Program-made: the position numbers and the translations under genes | Notes under the pieces: generated by a model | The model's database searches: none | The model's input: only the letters and a program-made list of their open reading frames with translations | Told to the model about the DNA's origin: nothing | NCBI GenBank assembly: GCA_038207625.1 | Contig: JBBQZO010000001.1 | Location: 62,001 to 126,000, forward strand | DNA length: 64,000 nucleotides | Reading direction: 5' to 3' | DNA from: JBBQZO01 sp038207625 | GTDB lineage: Bacteria; Pseudomonadota; Gammaproteobacteria; Burkholderiales; Burkholderiaceae_D | Shown here: positions 53,107 through 61,883 of the stretch, one piece after another | How the letters are laid out: each line of letters begins with the position of its first letter | How positions within the stretch are numbered: the first letter of the stretch is position 1

Positions 53107-53382
53107 ATGCGCACGACACAACAATTTAGCATCACCCTACCGAATGACATGGCCGACGCCGTGAAAGCGAAAGTCGCGGCGGGCGAATATGCCACCGAAA
53201 GCGAAGTCATTCGGGACGCCCTGCGCGTCCTGATCGCACGCGACCGTGCGATCGATAGTTGGCTTCAGCACGAAGTGGCGCAGGCCTATGACGCACTGAA
53301 AGCCGATCCCGCGCGCGCGCTCAGCGTCGATCAGGTTCGCGCAATGCTGGCGGCTCAACATGCCAAAACCACCGCCGTCTAA
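53107..53382 (+). CDS. parD: ParD-type antitoxin
   Basis: A 91-residue antitoxin. The N-terminal ribbon-helix-helix is QFSITLPNDMADAVKAKVAAGEYATESEVIRDALRVL, the classic ParD/CC2985 pattern, followed by a flexible toxin-binding C-terminus. The ATG at 53107 has GGAGG six bases upstream; an in-frame GTG at 53095 lies within that site and is unlikely. The toxin gene follows immediately. Confidence 0.9.
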   Translation: MRTTQQFSITLPNDMADAVKAKVAAGEYATESEVIRDALRVLIARDRAIDSWLQHEVAQAYDALKADPARALSVDQVRAMLAAQHAKTTAV

Positions 53383-53383
53383 A

Positions 53384-53701
53384 ATGCTATACAAGGTCGT
53401 TTTCGCGCCGGAAGCCCAAGCGCAAATGGCCGAACTGTATGACTATATCGCAGCGGCGGCGTCGCCATCGATCGCCGAACACTATATCGACGCCATCATC
53501 ACCTATTGCGAAAGCTTGAAACTTTTCCCCATGCGCGGGACCGTTCGACATGACATACGTCCTGGCTTGCGAATCACGAATTACAAAAACCGGACCGCGA
53601 TCGCGTTCACCGCCGAGGCCGACCGAGTATCCATACTTGGAATTTTCCACGGCGGCCAGGACTACGAAGCGATCCTGCGAATCGACTTGGATGCGCTGTG
53701 A
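53384..53701 (+). CDS. parE: ParE-type toxin (RelE/ParE superfamily)
   Basis: A 105-residue toxin; family members poison DNA gyrase. The fold is seen in YKVVFAPEAQAQMAELYDYI, CESLKLFPMRGTVRHDIRPG and VSILGIFHGGQDYEAIL. The start at 53384, one base after the parD stop, gives the usual N-terminus; an in-frame ATG at 53360 overlapping parD is also possible, and neither has a clear Shine-Dalgarno site. After the stop, an 18-codon frame (53732-53788, MNETLATELMALVDALRA) may be a gene remnant but cannot be assigned. Confidence 0.88.
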   Translation: MLYKVVFAPEAQAQMAELYDYIAAAASPSIAEHYIDAIITYCESLKLFPMRGTVRHDIRPGLRITNYKNRTAIAFTAEADRVSILGIFHGGQDYEAILRIDLDAL

Positions 53702-53836
53702 GCGTCATGGCCATTTTTGCGACTTGACGACATGAACGAGACACTCGCCACAGAACTGATGGCATTGGTCGATGCCTTGCGTGCCTAGGTTCCCGAGCTG
53801 CGGACAATGTTGCCCGGAGCGTTAACGTCCGATCGC

Positions 53837-55177
53837 TCAGCAGGCCATGGCGGCTTCGATCTCGGCGACGCTTTTCGGGACGCCGGCGCTGAGGATGTCG
53901 CAGCCGTCGGCGGTGACAACGGCGTCGTCTTCGATGCGGATGCCGATGTGCCAGTATTGCTCCGGCACACCCGGCGCCGGACGGATGTAGAGACCCGGCT
54001 CGATCGTCATTGCCATCCCGGGCCGCAGCTTGCGCCACGGCTTTTCGTCCGGCGCACCGGCGGTGCCGGTCTCGCGATAATTGCCTACATCATGCACGTC
54101 CATGCCCAGCCAGTGGCTGGTGCGGCACATGAAGAACTGTCGATAGGCGCCGCTGGCGATCACGTCGTCTAGCACGCCGTGTTTGTTCCGGTCGAGCAGG
54201 CCGATGTCGAGCATGCCTTGCGCCAGCACGCGCACCGCCGCCTCGTGCGGATCGATGAACCGGTTGCCCGGCTTGACCGCCGCGATGGCCGCCGTCTGGG
54301 CCGCCAGCACGATCTCGTAGATGGCCTTTTGCGGCGCGCTGAATCTGCCGTTGACGGGGTAGGTGCGGGTGATGTCCGACGCGTAGCTGGCGAATTCGCA
54401 ACCGGCGTCGATCAGCAGCAGGTCACCGTCCGCTAGCCGCGCCGCGCTCGGATTGTGATGCAGCACGCACGCGTTCGCGCCGGCCGCGACGATGGCGGGA
54501 TAGGCCGGGGCGTCGGCACCGTGACGGCGAAACTCATGCAGCAGCTCCGCTTCGATCTGATATTCGCTCATGCCGGGGCGCGCGAAACGCATCGCGCGCA
54601 GCTGCGCGCCGGCTGAAATCGACGCGGCCCGGCGCATGCTGGCCACCTCGTGCTCATCTTTGACCAAGCGCATTTCGTCCAGCAGCGCCAGCACGTCGTA
54701 CGTGACGCCAGGCGCCGCGACGCCCGAACGCGCCTGGCGCCGCAATGCACTTAGCCAGCCATGCATGCGCTGGTCCATGTCGGCGTCGCGGCCCAGGCCA
54801 AAGTACAGCGCCGGCGCATTGCTCAGTAAAGCCGGCATGTGCTGCTCCAGCGCCGAAATCGGATACCCCGCGTCAAAACCGAAGCTGGCGCGCGCGCCTT
54901 CCGGTCCATGCCGAAAGCCGTGCCAAATTGCGTGTTCAGCGTCTTTTTCGCGGCAGAACAGCAGCGATTGCGGCTGCGCGCCCGCCACCAGCACGATCAC
55001 CGCGTCCGGCTCCGCGAAGCCGGACAGGTAGTAGAAATAGCTGTCGTGGCGATAGGCATACTCAACGTCGTTATTGCGCATGACCTCGCGCGCGGTCGGA
55101 ATAATGGCGATGCCGCCGCCGTTGGCCTGCATCTGGGCGATCAGCGCGGCGCGTCTGTTTGCGTATGGAGTCATCAT
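53837..55177 (-). CDS. pepP: Xaa-Pro aminopeptidase
   Basis: A 446-residue M24B metallopeptidase that removes N-terminal residues preceding proline. The N-terminal creatinase-like domain (YRHDSYFYYLSGFAEPDAV) is followed by the pita-bread domain with its five metal ligands: Asp in LLIDAGCEFASYASDITRTY (two), His in SHWLGMDVHDVG, Glu in TIEPGLYI and Glu in GIRIEDDAV. Translation could start at either of two adjacent Met codons. It is 60 bases downstream of the EamA gene, same strand. Confidence 0.93.
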   Translation of the reverse strand: MMTPYANRRAALIAQMQANGGGIAIIPTAREVMRNNDVEYAYRHDSYFYYLSGFAEPDAVIVLVAGAQPQSLLFCREKDAEHAIWHGFRHGPEGARASFGFDAGYPISALEQHMPALLSNAPALYFGLGRDADMDQRMHGWLSALRRQARSGVAAPGVTYDVLALLDEMRLVKDEHEVASMRRAASISAGAQLRAMRFARPGMSEYQIEAELLHEFRRHGADAPAYPAIVAAGANACVLHHNPSAARLADGDLLLIDAGCEFASYASDITRTYPVNGRFSAPQKAIYEIVLAAQTAAIAAVKPGNRFIDPHEAAVRVLAQGMLDIGLLDRNKHGVLDDVIASGAYRQFFMCRTSHWLGMDVHDVGNYRETGTAGAPDEKPWRKLRPGMAMTIEPGLYIRPAPGVPEQYWHIGIRIEDDAVVTADGCDILSAGVPKSVAEIEAAMAC

Positions 55178-55237
55178 GACGTTTCGTAGTGGATGTTGGC
55201 GGAAAGGGGGAAGAAATTGCCTGATCTTTGAGCAGCC

Positions 55238-56149
55238 CTAGGTGCGCGCCACGGCGGCAAAGCGCCAGCGCCAATTCAGATTGACGCCCAGGCCGGCCAG
55301 CACAATCAGCGTCAGACCACCCAACTGGACGACGCCAAGCAGGTGGCCGTACACCAGGTAATCGAAGCCGACCGCCGCCGCCGGATAGATGAATGTCAAC
55401 ACCGCGATCGACGTCGTTTTCATTTTCGGCAAAGCGCCGTAGATCAGCACGTAGGCCAGCGCCGTGGGCAGCAGACCCAGGCCGGCCAGCCAGCTCCACT
55501 GGCGCACGCTGATGCCGGCCGTCGGGATGGTGATGAAGGCCGCCAGCGCGACAATGCCGACCACGCAATGGATCAACGCGGTCAGGTGCGGCGTCATGCT
55601 GCGCATCGCCTTGGTGGTCAAGGTCACACCGGAATAGGCCAGCGCCCCGGTCAAAGTGCAGGCGATGCCGATCGCGTAGCTGCGGTCGGCGGCGATGCCG
55701 CTCAAGTCCAGCCCGCAGGCCAGCAGCAGCCCGCCGAACCCGACCCCGACCCAGGCAAACTTGTCGGCCGTGACTTTTTCGCGGAACAGGCTCGCACCAA
55801 TCAGCAGCACCAGAAACGGCTGGACGTGAAACACGATGGTGGCGACGGAAATGCCGACTCGCGCGATGCCTTCAAAAAAAGTGACCCAGTTGAGCACCAT
55901 CAGCACGCCACTAAAGACGGCCAGCGCCACATTCCTGCGCAGGAAATTGGTCCGCACAAACAGCCCCTTCCAGAGGCAAAAGACAAACAGCGCCAGCGCC
56001 CCGAACACGCAGCGGAAGAACACCGTGGTCAGCGTGTCCAGCCCCACCTCATGCACAAACACGCCCAGCGTGCCCAGCATCACCATCGCGGCGAGGTAGG
56101 CCAGTGTGGCCGCGCGCCCTTGCGCCGGTCCTGCGTCGAGTTCATTCAT
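55238..56149 (-). CDS. EamA/DMT-family transporter
   Basis: A 303-residue inner-membrane transporter with about ten hydrophobic helices arranged as two EamA repeats (first ending near GLLLACGLDLSG, second ending LIVLAGLGVNLNW). Members export amino acids and other small metabolites; the substrate is unknown. It is divergent from a LysR-type regulator with 95 bases between starts, an arrangement that usually means the regulator controls the exporter. Confidence 0.88.
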   Translation of the reverse strand: MNELDAGPAQGRAATLAYLAAMVMLGTLGVFVHEVGLDTLTTVFFRCVFGALALFVFCLWKGLFVRTNFLRRNVALAVFSGVLMVLNWVTFFEGIARVGISVATIVFHVQPFLVLLIGASLFREKVTADKFAWVGVGFGGLLLACGLDLSGIAADRSYAIGIACTLTGALAYSGVTLTTKAMRSMTPHLTALIHCVVGIVALAAFITIPTAGISVRQWSWLAGLGLLPTALAYVLIYGALPKMKTTSIAVLTFIYPAAAVGFDYLVYGHLLGVVQLGGLTLIVLAGLGVNLNWRWRFAAVART

Positions 56150-56223
56150 GTGCTGCTCCCTTGATCGATGTGGGCTATCATCAGCGCTGCCGGTGCATCA
56201 CACAACCTTATTTAACTTAAGTA

Positions 56224-56243
56224 ATTCATTCGAATTAGTGAAT
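56224..56243. promoter_or_regulatory. Candidate LysR-type binding site
   Basis: ATTCATTCGAATTAGTGAAT is an interrupted dyad (ATTCA-N10-TGAAT) that includes the T-N11-A pattern of LysR-family sites. It ends one base before the LysR gene start and lies in the AT-rich divergent gap. Confidence 0.35.
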
Positions 56244-56244
56244 C

Positions 56245-57126
56245 ATGAATTTCCCTGAACTCAACCTGAGCCAGTTGCGCACCTTCGTCGCGGCGGCCGA
56301 GCGGCTCAGCTTCATCGGCGCGGCCGACACCGTGCATCGTTCGCAGGCGGCGGTCAGCATGCAGATCATGAAGCTCGAGGCGACGCTCGATCAGCCGCTG
56401 TTCGAGCGCCACACGCGGCGCATCGCGCTGACCCACGCCGGCGCTACGCTGCTGCCGTACGCGCGCGCGATGCTGCAGGTCGAAACCGACGCGATCTCGG
56501 CGATGCGCACGCCCGACATCGTCGGACGCGTGGTGCTGGGTGCCCCGGACGACTATATTTCATCGCTGCTGCCGCCGGTGCTGGAACGCTTCTCGAAGAT
56601 GTTCGCGAAGGTCGAAATCGAACTGGTATGCCTGCAAAGCGCGCTCCTGAAACCGATGCTGCGCAAGGGCGAGATCGATCTCGCGTTTGTCACCCGCACC
56701 GAAGGGCTGGACGGCACTTTGATCCGGCGCGAACCAATCGTGTGGGTCGGCGCGGAGCGCCACGCGGCGTGGAAAAAACTGCCGCTGCCGGTCGCGCTGT
56801 ACGAGAAGGGCTGCGAGGCGCGCGCCCATGCGGTGACGGCGCTGGAACAGAGTGGCCGACCGTATTATTCGCCGTACAGCAGTCCCAGCCTGCTCGGCAT
56901 CCTGGCGATGGTCGAGGCCGGTCTGGCAGTGGCCGCGCTGGCCGAATGCAGCGCGCCGGCGCACCTGGTACGTCTGGGCAAAGCGGAAGGCTTCGCCCCC
57001 ATCGAGCCGGTCGATATCGTGCTGGTAAAAGGGCGCGCAAACAGCTCGGCGGCGATCGAATGCCTGGCCAAGGAAATCGTGGAGACACTCGGCGCCAGAC
57101 ACGCCGCGATGCATGACGGCGTTTAG
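56245..57126 (+). CDS. LysR-family transcriptional regulator
   Basis: A 293-residue regulator. The N-terminal helix-turn-helix is LSQLRTFVAAAERLSFIGAADTVHRSQAAVSMQIMKLEATL, then the linker helix and a substrate-binding domain with PDDYISSLLPPVLERFSKMF and the effector-pocket segment RKGEIDLAFVTRTEGLDGT. The inducer is unknown. Divergence from the EamA exporter makes that gene the likely target. It converges on the solute-binding protein gene with 6 bases between. Confidence 0.9.
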   Translation: MNFPELNLSQLRTFVAAAERLSFIGAADTVHRSQAAVSMQIMKLEATLDQPLFERHTRRIALTHAGATLLPYARAMLQVETDAISAMRTPDIVGRVVLGAPDDYISSLLPPVLERFSKMFAKVEIELVCLQSALLKPMLRKGEIDLAFVTRTEGLDGTLIRREPIVWVGAERHAAWKKLPLPVALYEKGCEARAHAVTALEQSGRPYYSPYSSPSLLGILAMVEAGLAVAALAECSAPAHLVRLGKAEGFAPIEPVDIVLVKGRANSSAAIECLAKEIVETLGARHAAMHDGV

Positions 57127-57132
57127 ATCACG

Positions 57133-58920
57133 TCAGTTGCTGACGCCGTGCGGTGCGGCCTTGGCCTGGTCCACATCCAGATAGCGCCAGTTGGTCAGCT
57201 CGACCGGGTGGCGTTTGTAGTTGCGCAGCCAGGGCTGGCGCAGATCGGCCGACATCGGATGGGTCAGCAGCACCCACGGGTTGTAGGCGGCGATCAGCTG
57301 CGCCATGTCGCGGTACAGCTGCGTGCGTTCGGGCGAGTCGCCCAGCAGGCGCGATTTCTCATACAGCGTGTTGTAGGCCGGCAGGTTGAAGCGCGCATAG
57401 TTGGCGCGCCCGCTGTTGGGGCCATACAGCAGCTGATAGAAATTCTCGCCATCGGGAAAATCGGCGATCCAGTTGGTTTCAAACATTTGCACCGAACCCA
57501 GGCGCGAGGCCTTGATGATCTCGGTTTTCTTGTCGCTCTTGAACTGCACACGCAGACCGATCGCGTTCAAGTCCTTGCGCCAGCGCTCGTCGCGAATCCG
57601 GCCGGACGACGTCGCCTCACTGTGCATCAGCAGCGTCAGCGGCTTGCCGCCGGGCGCGCGGCGCATGCCGTCCGCATCGCGCGGGTTGTAGCCGAAGCGG
57701 TCGAGCAGGGCGTTGGCCAGCGCCGGATCGTAGCCGATCGGGCTGCGGTAGTTGGCGTCGTAGCCCAGCACATTGGGCGGCAGCGGCGTCTGGGCGGCGA
57801 TCGCCAGGCCTTTTTTCAGCAGGCGGATGTCTTCGTCCCCGTTGTAACTGAGCGCGATCGCGCGGCGCAGCGCCACCTTGTCCTTGCTGTAGCCGCCCAG
57901 CACGGGGTCCTCAACGTTCATCCACATGTAGTAGGTTTGCAGCACGGGGAAATGCGACAACGCGATGCCCCGTTTGAGCAACTCGGGTTTCAGGGCGCCG
58001 TCCGTCAGGACCATGTCGCTCATCGACTCCGGCACCTGCTCGAGGTAGTCAAGTTCGCCGCCCAGAAAACCGAGCATGCGCGCCTGGAACTCTTCGATGA
58101 TTTTGATTTCGACCCGGTCCACCAGCGGCAAGCGCTTGCCTTCCAGCGCGGCGCCGATGGCGCGATCATCCGCATCGCCGCCCGGCGCGGCGTGAAACAC
58201 CGTCTGCGCATCCGGGTTAGCCAGCAGCACGATGCGATCGCTGTGCTTCCATTGGCCGATCATGAACGGGCCGGTGCCGACCGGATGGTTGCCCGCTTGC
58301 CCCGGATAGGCCTCGACCACTTCGCGCGCCACCACGCTGCTGGCCGGTGTGGCCAGATACAGCAGAAAATTGGCGTCCGGCGCGCTCAGGCGGATGCGCA
58401 ACGTGTAGCGCCCACTTGTCTGCAAGCCCTCGACCACGCTGTCGTAGCTGAAACCGTGCGCGCCCTTCAAGGCGCTATCGCCGGCGATCTTGCCTTCGAA
58501 CAGAAACAACCATGGCGACTTCAGCGCGGGATCGTACAGGCGCTTGAGGCTATACACGTAGTCGGCGGCCGTCACTTCGCGCCGCTTTCCCTTGAACGCA
58601 GGGTCGGGCGTGAAAAAAATGCCGGGGCGGATCTGGAACTCGTAACTGAGGCCATGCTCGCTCACGCGCGGCATCGCGGCGACGGTGTTTTCGCGCAGCT
58701 TGACGGGGCGCGCCAGGTAGTCGTAGCGCAGCAGGGGATCGAACAGGTTTTCCAGCAGACTCAGACTGGCGATGTCGGACGCGACGGCCGGATCCAGCCC
58801 CGTCTCGCCCGTGCTCAGCATCATGTGCAGCACCTTGGGCGACGCTGGCGCGCCGTGTGCGCTGCACAGCGCGGCGAGCAGCAAGGCGAGGGCGGCGGCG
58901 GCGCGGCGAAATCGGGTCAT
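57133..58920 (-). CDS. Family 5 extracellular solute-binding protein
   Basis: A 595-residue periplasmic binding protein of the oligopeptide/nickel family. A signal peptide (FRRAAAALALLLAALCSAHGA) is followed by the SBP_bac_5 fold: LDPAVASDIASLSLLENLFD, ADYVYSLKRLYDPA, GTGPFMIGQWKHSDRIVL and, near the end, ETNWIADFPDGENFYQLLYG. No permease or ATPase gene is adjacent, so it either serves a distant transporter or acts alone. The start at 58920 puts the signal peptide first; a longer upstream frame is non-coding. Confidence 0.86.
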   Translation of the reverse strand: MTRFRRAAAALALLLAALCSAHGAPASPKVLHMMLSTGETGLDPAVASDIASLSLLENLFDPLLRYDYLARPVKLRENTVAAMPRVSEHGLSYEFQIRPGIFFTPDPAFKGKRREVTAADYVYSLKRLYDPALKSPWLFLFEGKIAGDSALKGAHGFSYDSVVEGLQTSGRYTLRIRLSAPDANFLLYLATPASSVVAREVVEAYPGQAGNHPVGTGPFMIGQWKHSDRIVLLANPDAQTVFHAAPGGDADDRAIGAALEGKRLPLVDRVEIKIIEEFQARMLGFLGGELDYLEQVPESMSDMVLTDGALKPELLKRGIALSHFPVLQTYYMWMNVEDPVLGGYSKDKVALRRAIALSYNGDEDIRLLKKGLAIAAQTPLPPNVLGYDANYRSPIGYDPALANALLDRFGYNPRDADGMRRAPGGKPLTLLMHSEATSSGRIRDERWRKDLNAIGLRVQFKSDKKTEIIKASRLGSVQMFETNWIADFPDGENFYQLLYGPNSGRANYARFNLPAYNTLYEKSRLLGDSPERTQLYRDMAQLIAAYNPWVLLTHPMSADLRQPWLRNYKRHPVELTNWRYLDVDQAKAAPHGVSN

Positions 58921-59071
58921 GGGATATCCAGGTTGGGCAGCGCCTATGATAGCCGTTCGGCGCGCGCGCCAGCACGCGCCGAACGGCGTTGCACATTTTT
59001 TCGGCGCGCCCCGGCGCGCTGCGCCTATACTCTGCGTGCGCGATTGCATCGATACACTACTGCGAAAAAAC

Positions 59072-60310
59072 ATGGCACTGAACTATATTTGGTCGGGATT
59101 TTTCCTGGTCGGCTTTCTGGCGGCACTGGTCCAGTGGATTTTCCTGGGCGATAACGAAATCTTCAAGCGCATCATCGACGGCACGTTCGAGTCGGCGCGC
59201 ATGGGCGTGATGGACATCGCGCTGCCGCTGGCCGGCGTGATGACGCTGTGGCTGGGCATCATGAACGTGGGCGAACGCGCCGGCATCATCGGCATGCTGG
59301 CGCGCGTGATCGCGCCGTTCTTCTCGCGTATCTTCCCTGAAGTGCCGGCCAGCCATCCGGCCACCGGCCACATGGTGATGAATTTTTCCGCCAACCTGCT
59401 GGGACTGGACAACGCGGCCACCCCGTTCGGCCTGAAGGCGATGGAAAGCCTGCAAACGCTCAATCCCAGCAAGGACGAGGCGAGCAATGCGCAGATCATG
59501 TTCCTGGTGCTGCACACCTCGGGACTGACGCTGATCCCGCTGGCGATCATGGCCCAGCGCGCCATTCTGGGCGCGCGCGATCCGTCCGATATTTTCATTC
59601 CCTGCATGATCGCCACCTACGTCGCCACGCTGGTGGGCATCGTCGTCGTCGCCATCAAGCAACGCATCAACCTGTTCAACACGGTGGTGCTCAGCTGGCT
59701 GGGCGGCATGACGGCGGCGATCGCGGCGCTGATCTACTACTTCACCGTCTACCTGTCCAAGAGCGAGATCGAGCTGGTGTCCAAGGTCGTCAGCAACCTG
59801 GTGCTGTTTTCCGTCATCATCGCCTTCATCGTCGGCGCGCTGTACAAACGCGTCAATGTGTACGAAGCGTTCATCGAAGGGGCCAAGGGCGGCATCCAAA
59901 CCTCCTTGACCATCATTCCATACCTGGTGGGCATGCTGGTGGCAATCAGTGTGATCCGCAACGCGGGCGTGCTCAATTTCGTCGTGCACGGCATGGAATG
60001 GGTGTTCGTGCAGCTGGGCGTGAACACCGATTTCACGCCGGCGCTGCCGACCGCGCTGATGAAGCCGCTCAGCGGCAGCGGCTCCAAGGCGATGATGATC
60101 GACGCCATGAAGACGTATGGCGTGGACTCCTTCGTCGGGCGCCTGGCCTGCATCTTCCAGGGCTCGGCCGACACCACCTTCTACATCGTGGCGCTGTACT
60201 TCGGCTCGGTCGGCATCAAGAAAACCCGCTATGCGATCACCGCCGGACTGATCGCCGACCTGGCCGGCATCATTGCCGCGATCCTGGTCGCCTATCTCTT
60301 TTTCCATTGA
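59072..60310 (+). CDS. SpmAB fusion membrane protein (nucleoside-recognition domain)
   Basis: A 412-residue inner-membrane protein that joins SpmA-like and SpmB-like halves, each with a Gate/nucleoside-recognition domain. The SpmA half shows GVMDIALPLAGVMTLWLGIMNVGERAG and NFSANLLGLDNAATPFGLKAM; the SpmB half shows EGAKGGIQTSLTIIPYLVGMLVA, LPTALMKPLSGSGSKAMMID and FQGSADTTFYIVALYFGSVG. In Bacillus the two are separate proteins needed for spore-core dehydration; the role in non-sporulating bacteria is unknown. It is followed after 8 bases by a D-Ala-D-Ala carboxypeptidase gene. Confidence 0.9.
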   Translation: MALNYIWSGFFLVGFLAALVQWIFLGDNEIFKRIIDGTFESARMGVMDIALPLAGVMTLWLGIMNVGERAGIIGMLARVIAPFFSRIFPEVPASHPATGHMVMNFSANLLGLDNAATPFGLKAMESLQTLNPSKDEASNAQIMFLVLHTSGLTLIPLAIMAQRAILGARDPSDIFIPCMIATYVATLVGIVVVAIKQRINLFNTVVLSWLGGMTAAIAALIYYFTVYLSKSEIELVSKVVSNLVLFSVIIAFIVGALYKRVNVYEAFIEGAKGGIQTSLTIIPYLVGMLVAISVIRNAGVLNFVVHGMEWVFVQLGVNTDFTPALPTALMKPLSGSGSKAMMIDAMKTYGVDSFVGRLACIFQGSADTTFYIVALYFGSVGIKKTRYAITAGLIADLAGIIAAILVAYLFFH

Positions 60311-60318
60311 GGATCACC

Positions 60319-61773
60319 ATGTTCAAGCGCAGCGCCCTGGGCGCCCTGATTGTGTGCGCGGCGGCGGCCCAGGCCGCGCTGCCCGAGCCGGTCGCTACCC
60401 TGCTGGCGGCGGCCAATATTCCCGACGACGCCGTCGGGGTGCTGGTCATGCGCGGCAACAGCGTGCTGCTGGCGCACGGGGCCGAGCGGCGCATGCATCC
60501 GGGCTCGACGATGAAGCTGGTGACCACGCTGGTGGGGCTCGAACAGCTCGGCCCCGTGTTTCGCGGGCGCACGGAACTGCGCAGCGCAGCGCCGCTGGCA
60601 AAAAACGGCGTGCTCGACGGCGACCTGATCCTGCGCGGCGGTGCCGACGTCGATTTCAACGGCGACGCGCTGTTGCACATGCTGCAAACGCTGCGCAACC
60701 AGGGCATCGAGACCATCAAGGGCAAGCTGGTGTATGACCGCCAGCTGTTTCAGCCGGCCCGGCCCGATATCGGCGTGGCGCCGTTCGACGCGACGCCCGA
60801 GTTTCGTTACAACGTGATTCCCGACGCGCTGCTGCTCAACACGAATTTGCTCGACATTCAAATGAGCGCGACCGGCAACAAGATCACGCTGCTGATGCAG
60901 CCGCCGATGGACGGCGTGCGCGTGGTGTCCGAGCTGCGCCTAGTCGAGGGCGACTGCGCCAAGTGGGAAGACGGCTGGAAGGTCCCCACCACGGTGCGCG
61001 ACAAGGCCGGCAAGCTGACGGTGGTGCTGCACGGCAGCTTTCCCAAAAATTGCACGGCTGCGACCAGCGTCAATGTGCTTGACCGGCAAGACTATGTCGA
61101 CCGCCTGCTGCGCACGACGTGGAAAAATCTGGGCGGCAAAGTGCGCGGCGCCAGCGTCGAAGCGGCCACGCCGCCCGGCACCCGTGTGCTGGCCGAGCAT
61201 CTGGCCCGCCCGCTGCCCGAAGTGCTGCGCGACACCAACAAATGGTCCAACAACACGCTGGCGCGCACCCTGTTTTTAAGCCTGGGCAGCCTGGAAGCGG
61301 ACCCGGACGCGGGCAGCCGCGTGCTGCCGCCATCGCCCGGCGACAGCACCGCCGCGCTGGCCGAACTGACCGTGCGACGCTGGATGAAGGCGCACAACAT
61401 CGACAGCGAAGGGCTGGTGCTGGAAAACGGCGCCGGCCTCTCGCGCGTGGAGCGCATCACGGCCGCCGAGATGGCCGGCGTGCTGCAGGCGGGCCTGCGC
61501 AGCAACTGGGCACCCGAGTTCCAGTCCAGTCTGCCGATCGCGGCGATCGACGGCACCATGCGCCGGCGCCTCAAGGACAGCCCGGCCGCCACCCATGCGC
61601 GCCTGAAAACGGGCACGCTGGACAATGTACTGGCGGTGGCCGGCTACGTGCCGGACGCCAATGGCGTAGCCTGCGTGGTGGTGGCGATGATCAACCAGGA
61701 CAAGGTGCAAGCCAAAGGCGGGCGCGCGGCGCTCGACGCGCTGGTGGACTGGGTGGCGCGCTCGGGCGGCTAA
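60319..61773 (+). CDS. dacB: D-alanyl-D-alanine carboxypeptidase, PBP4 type
   Basis: A 484-residue periplasmic peptidoglycan peptidase of family S13. A short signal peptide (MFKRSALGALIVCAAAAQA) is followed by the penicillin-binding motifs SxxK in PGSTMKL (Ser63, Lys66), SxN in TNKWSNNTLA and KTG in RLKTGTLDN. The large insertion between SxxK and SxN (about 250 residues) is characteristic of PBP4. GAGG lies upstream of the ATG. The 8-base gap shows it forms an operon with the SpmAB gene. Confidence 0.92.
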   Translation: MFKRSALGALIVCAAAAQAALPEPVATLLAAANIPDDAVGVLVMRGNSVLLAHGAERRMHPGSTMKLVTTLVGLEQLGPVFRGRTELRSAAPLAKNGVLDGDLILRGGADVDFNGDALLHMLQTLRNQGIETIKGKLVYDRQLFQPARPDIGVAPFDATPEFRYNVIPDALLLNTNLLDIQMSATGNKITLLMQPPMDGVRVVSELRLVEGDCAKWEDGWKVPTTVRDKAGKLTVVLHGSFPKNCTAATSVNVLDRQDYVDRLLRTTWKNLGGKVRGASVEAATPPGTRVLAEHLARPLPEVLRDTNKWSNNTLARTLFLSLGSLEADPDAGSRVLPPSPGDSTAALAELTVRRWMKAHNIDSEGLVLENGAGLSRVERITAAEMAGVLQAGLRSNWAPEFQSSLPIAAIDGTMRRRLKDSPAATHARLKTGTLDNVLAVAGYVPDANGVACVVVAMINQDKVQAKGGRAALDALVDWVARSGG

Positions 61774-61883
61774 GGCACGCGCGACGCCAGCCAGTTGGCG
61801 GTGGCGCAATCGGCGCGGGCGGGCTAAGATGGGTGAGCTTTTGATTCACAGCAACATCCCACCGCTCCCCGAAGTCCCACGCC

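Noticed and set aside
53732..53788. An 18-codon frame after parE.
   Set aside because: It is too short to support as a gene; noted only as a possible remnant.
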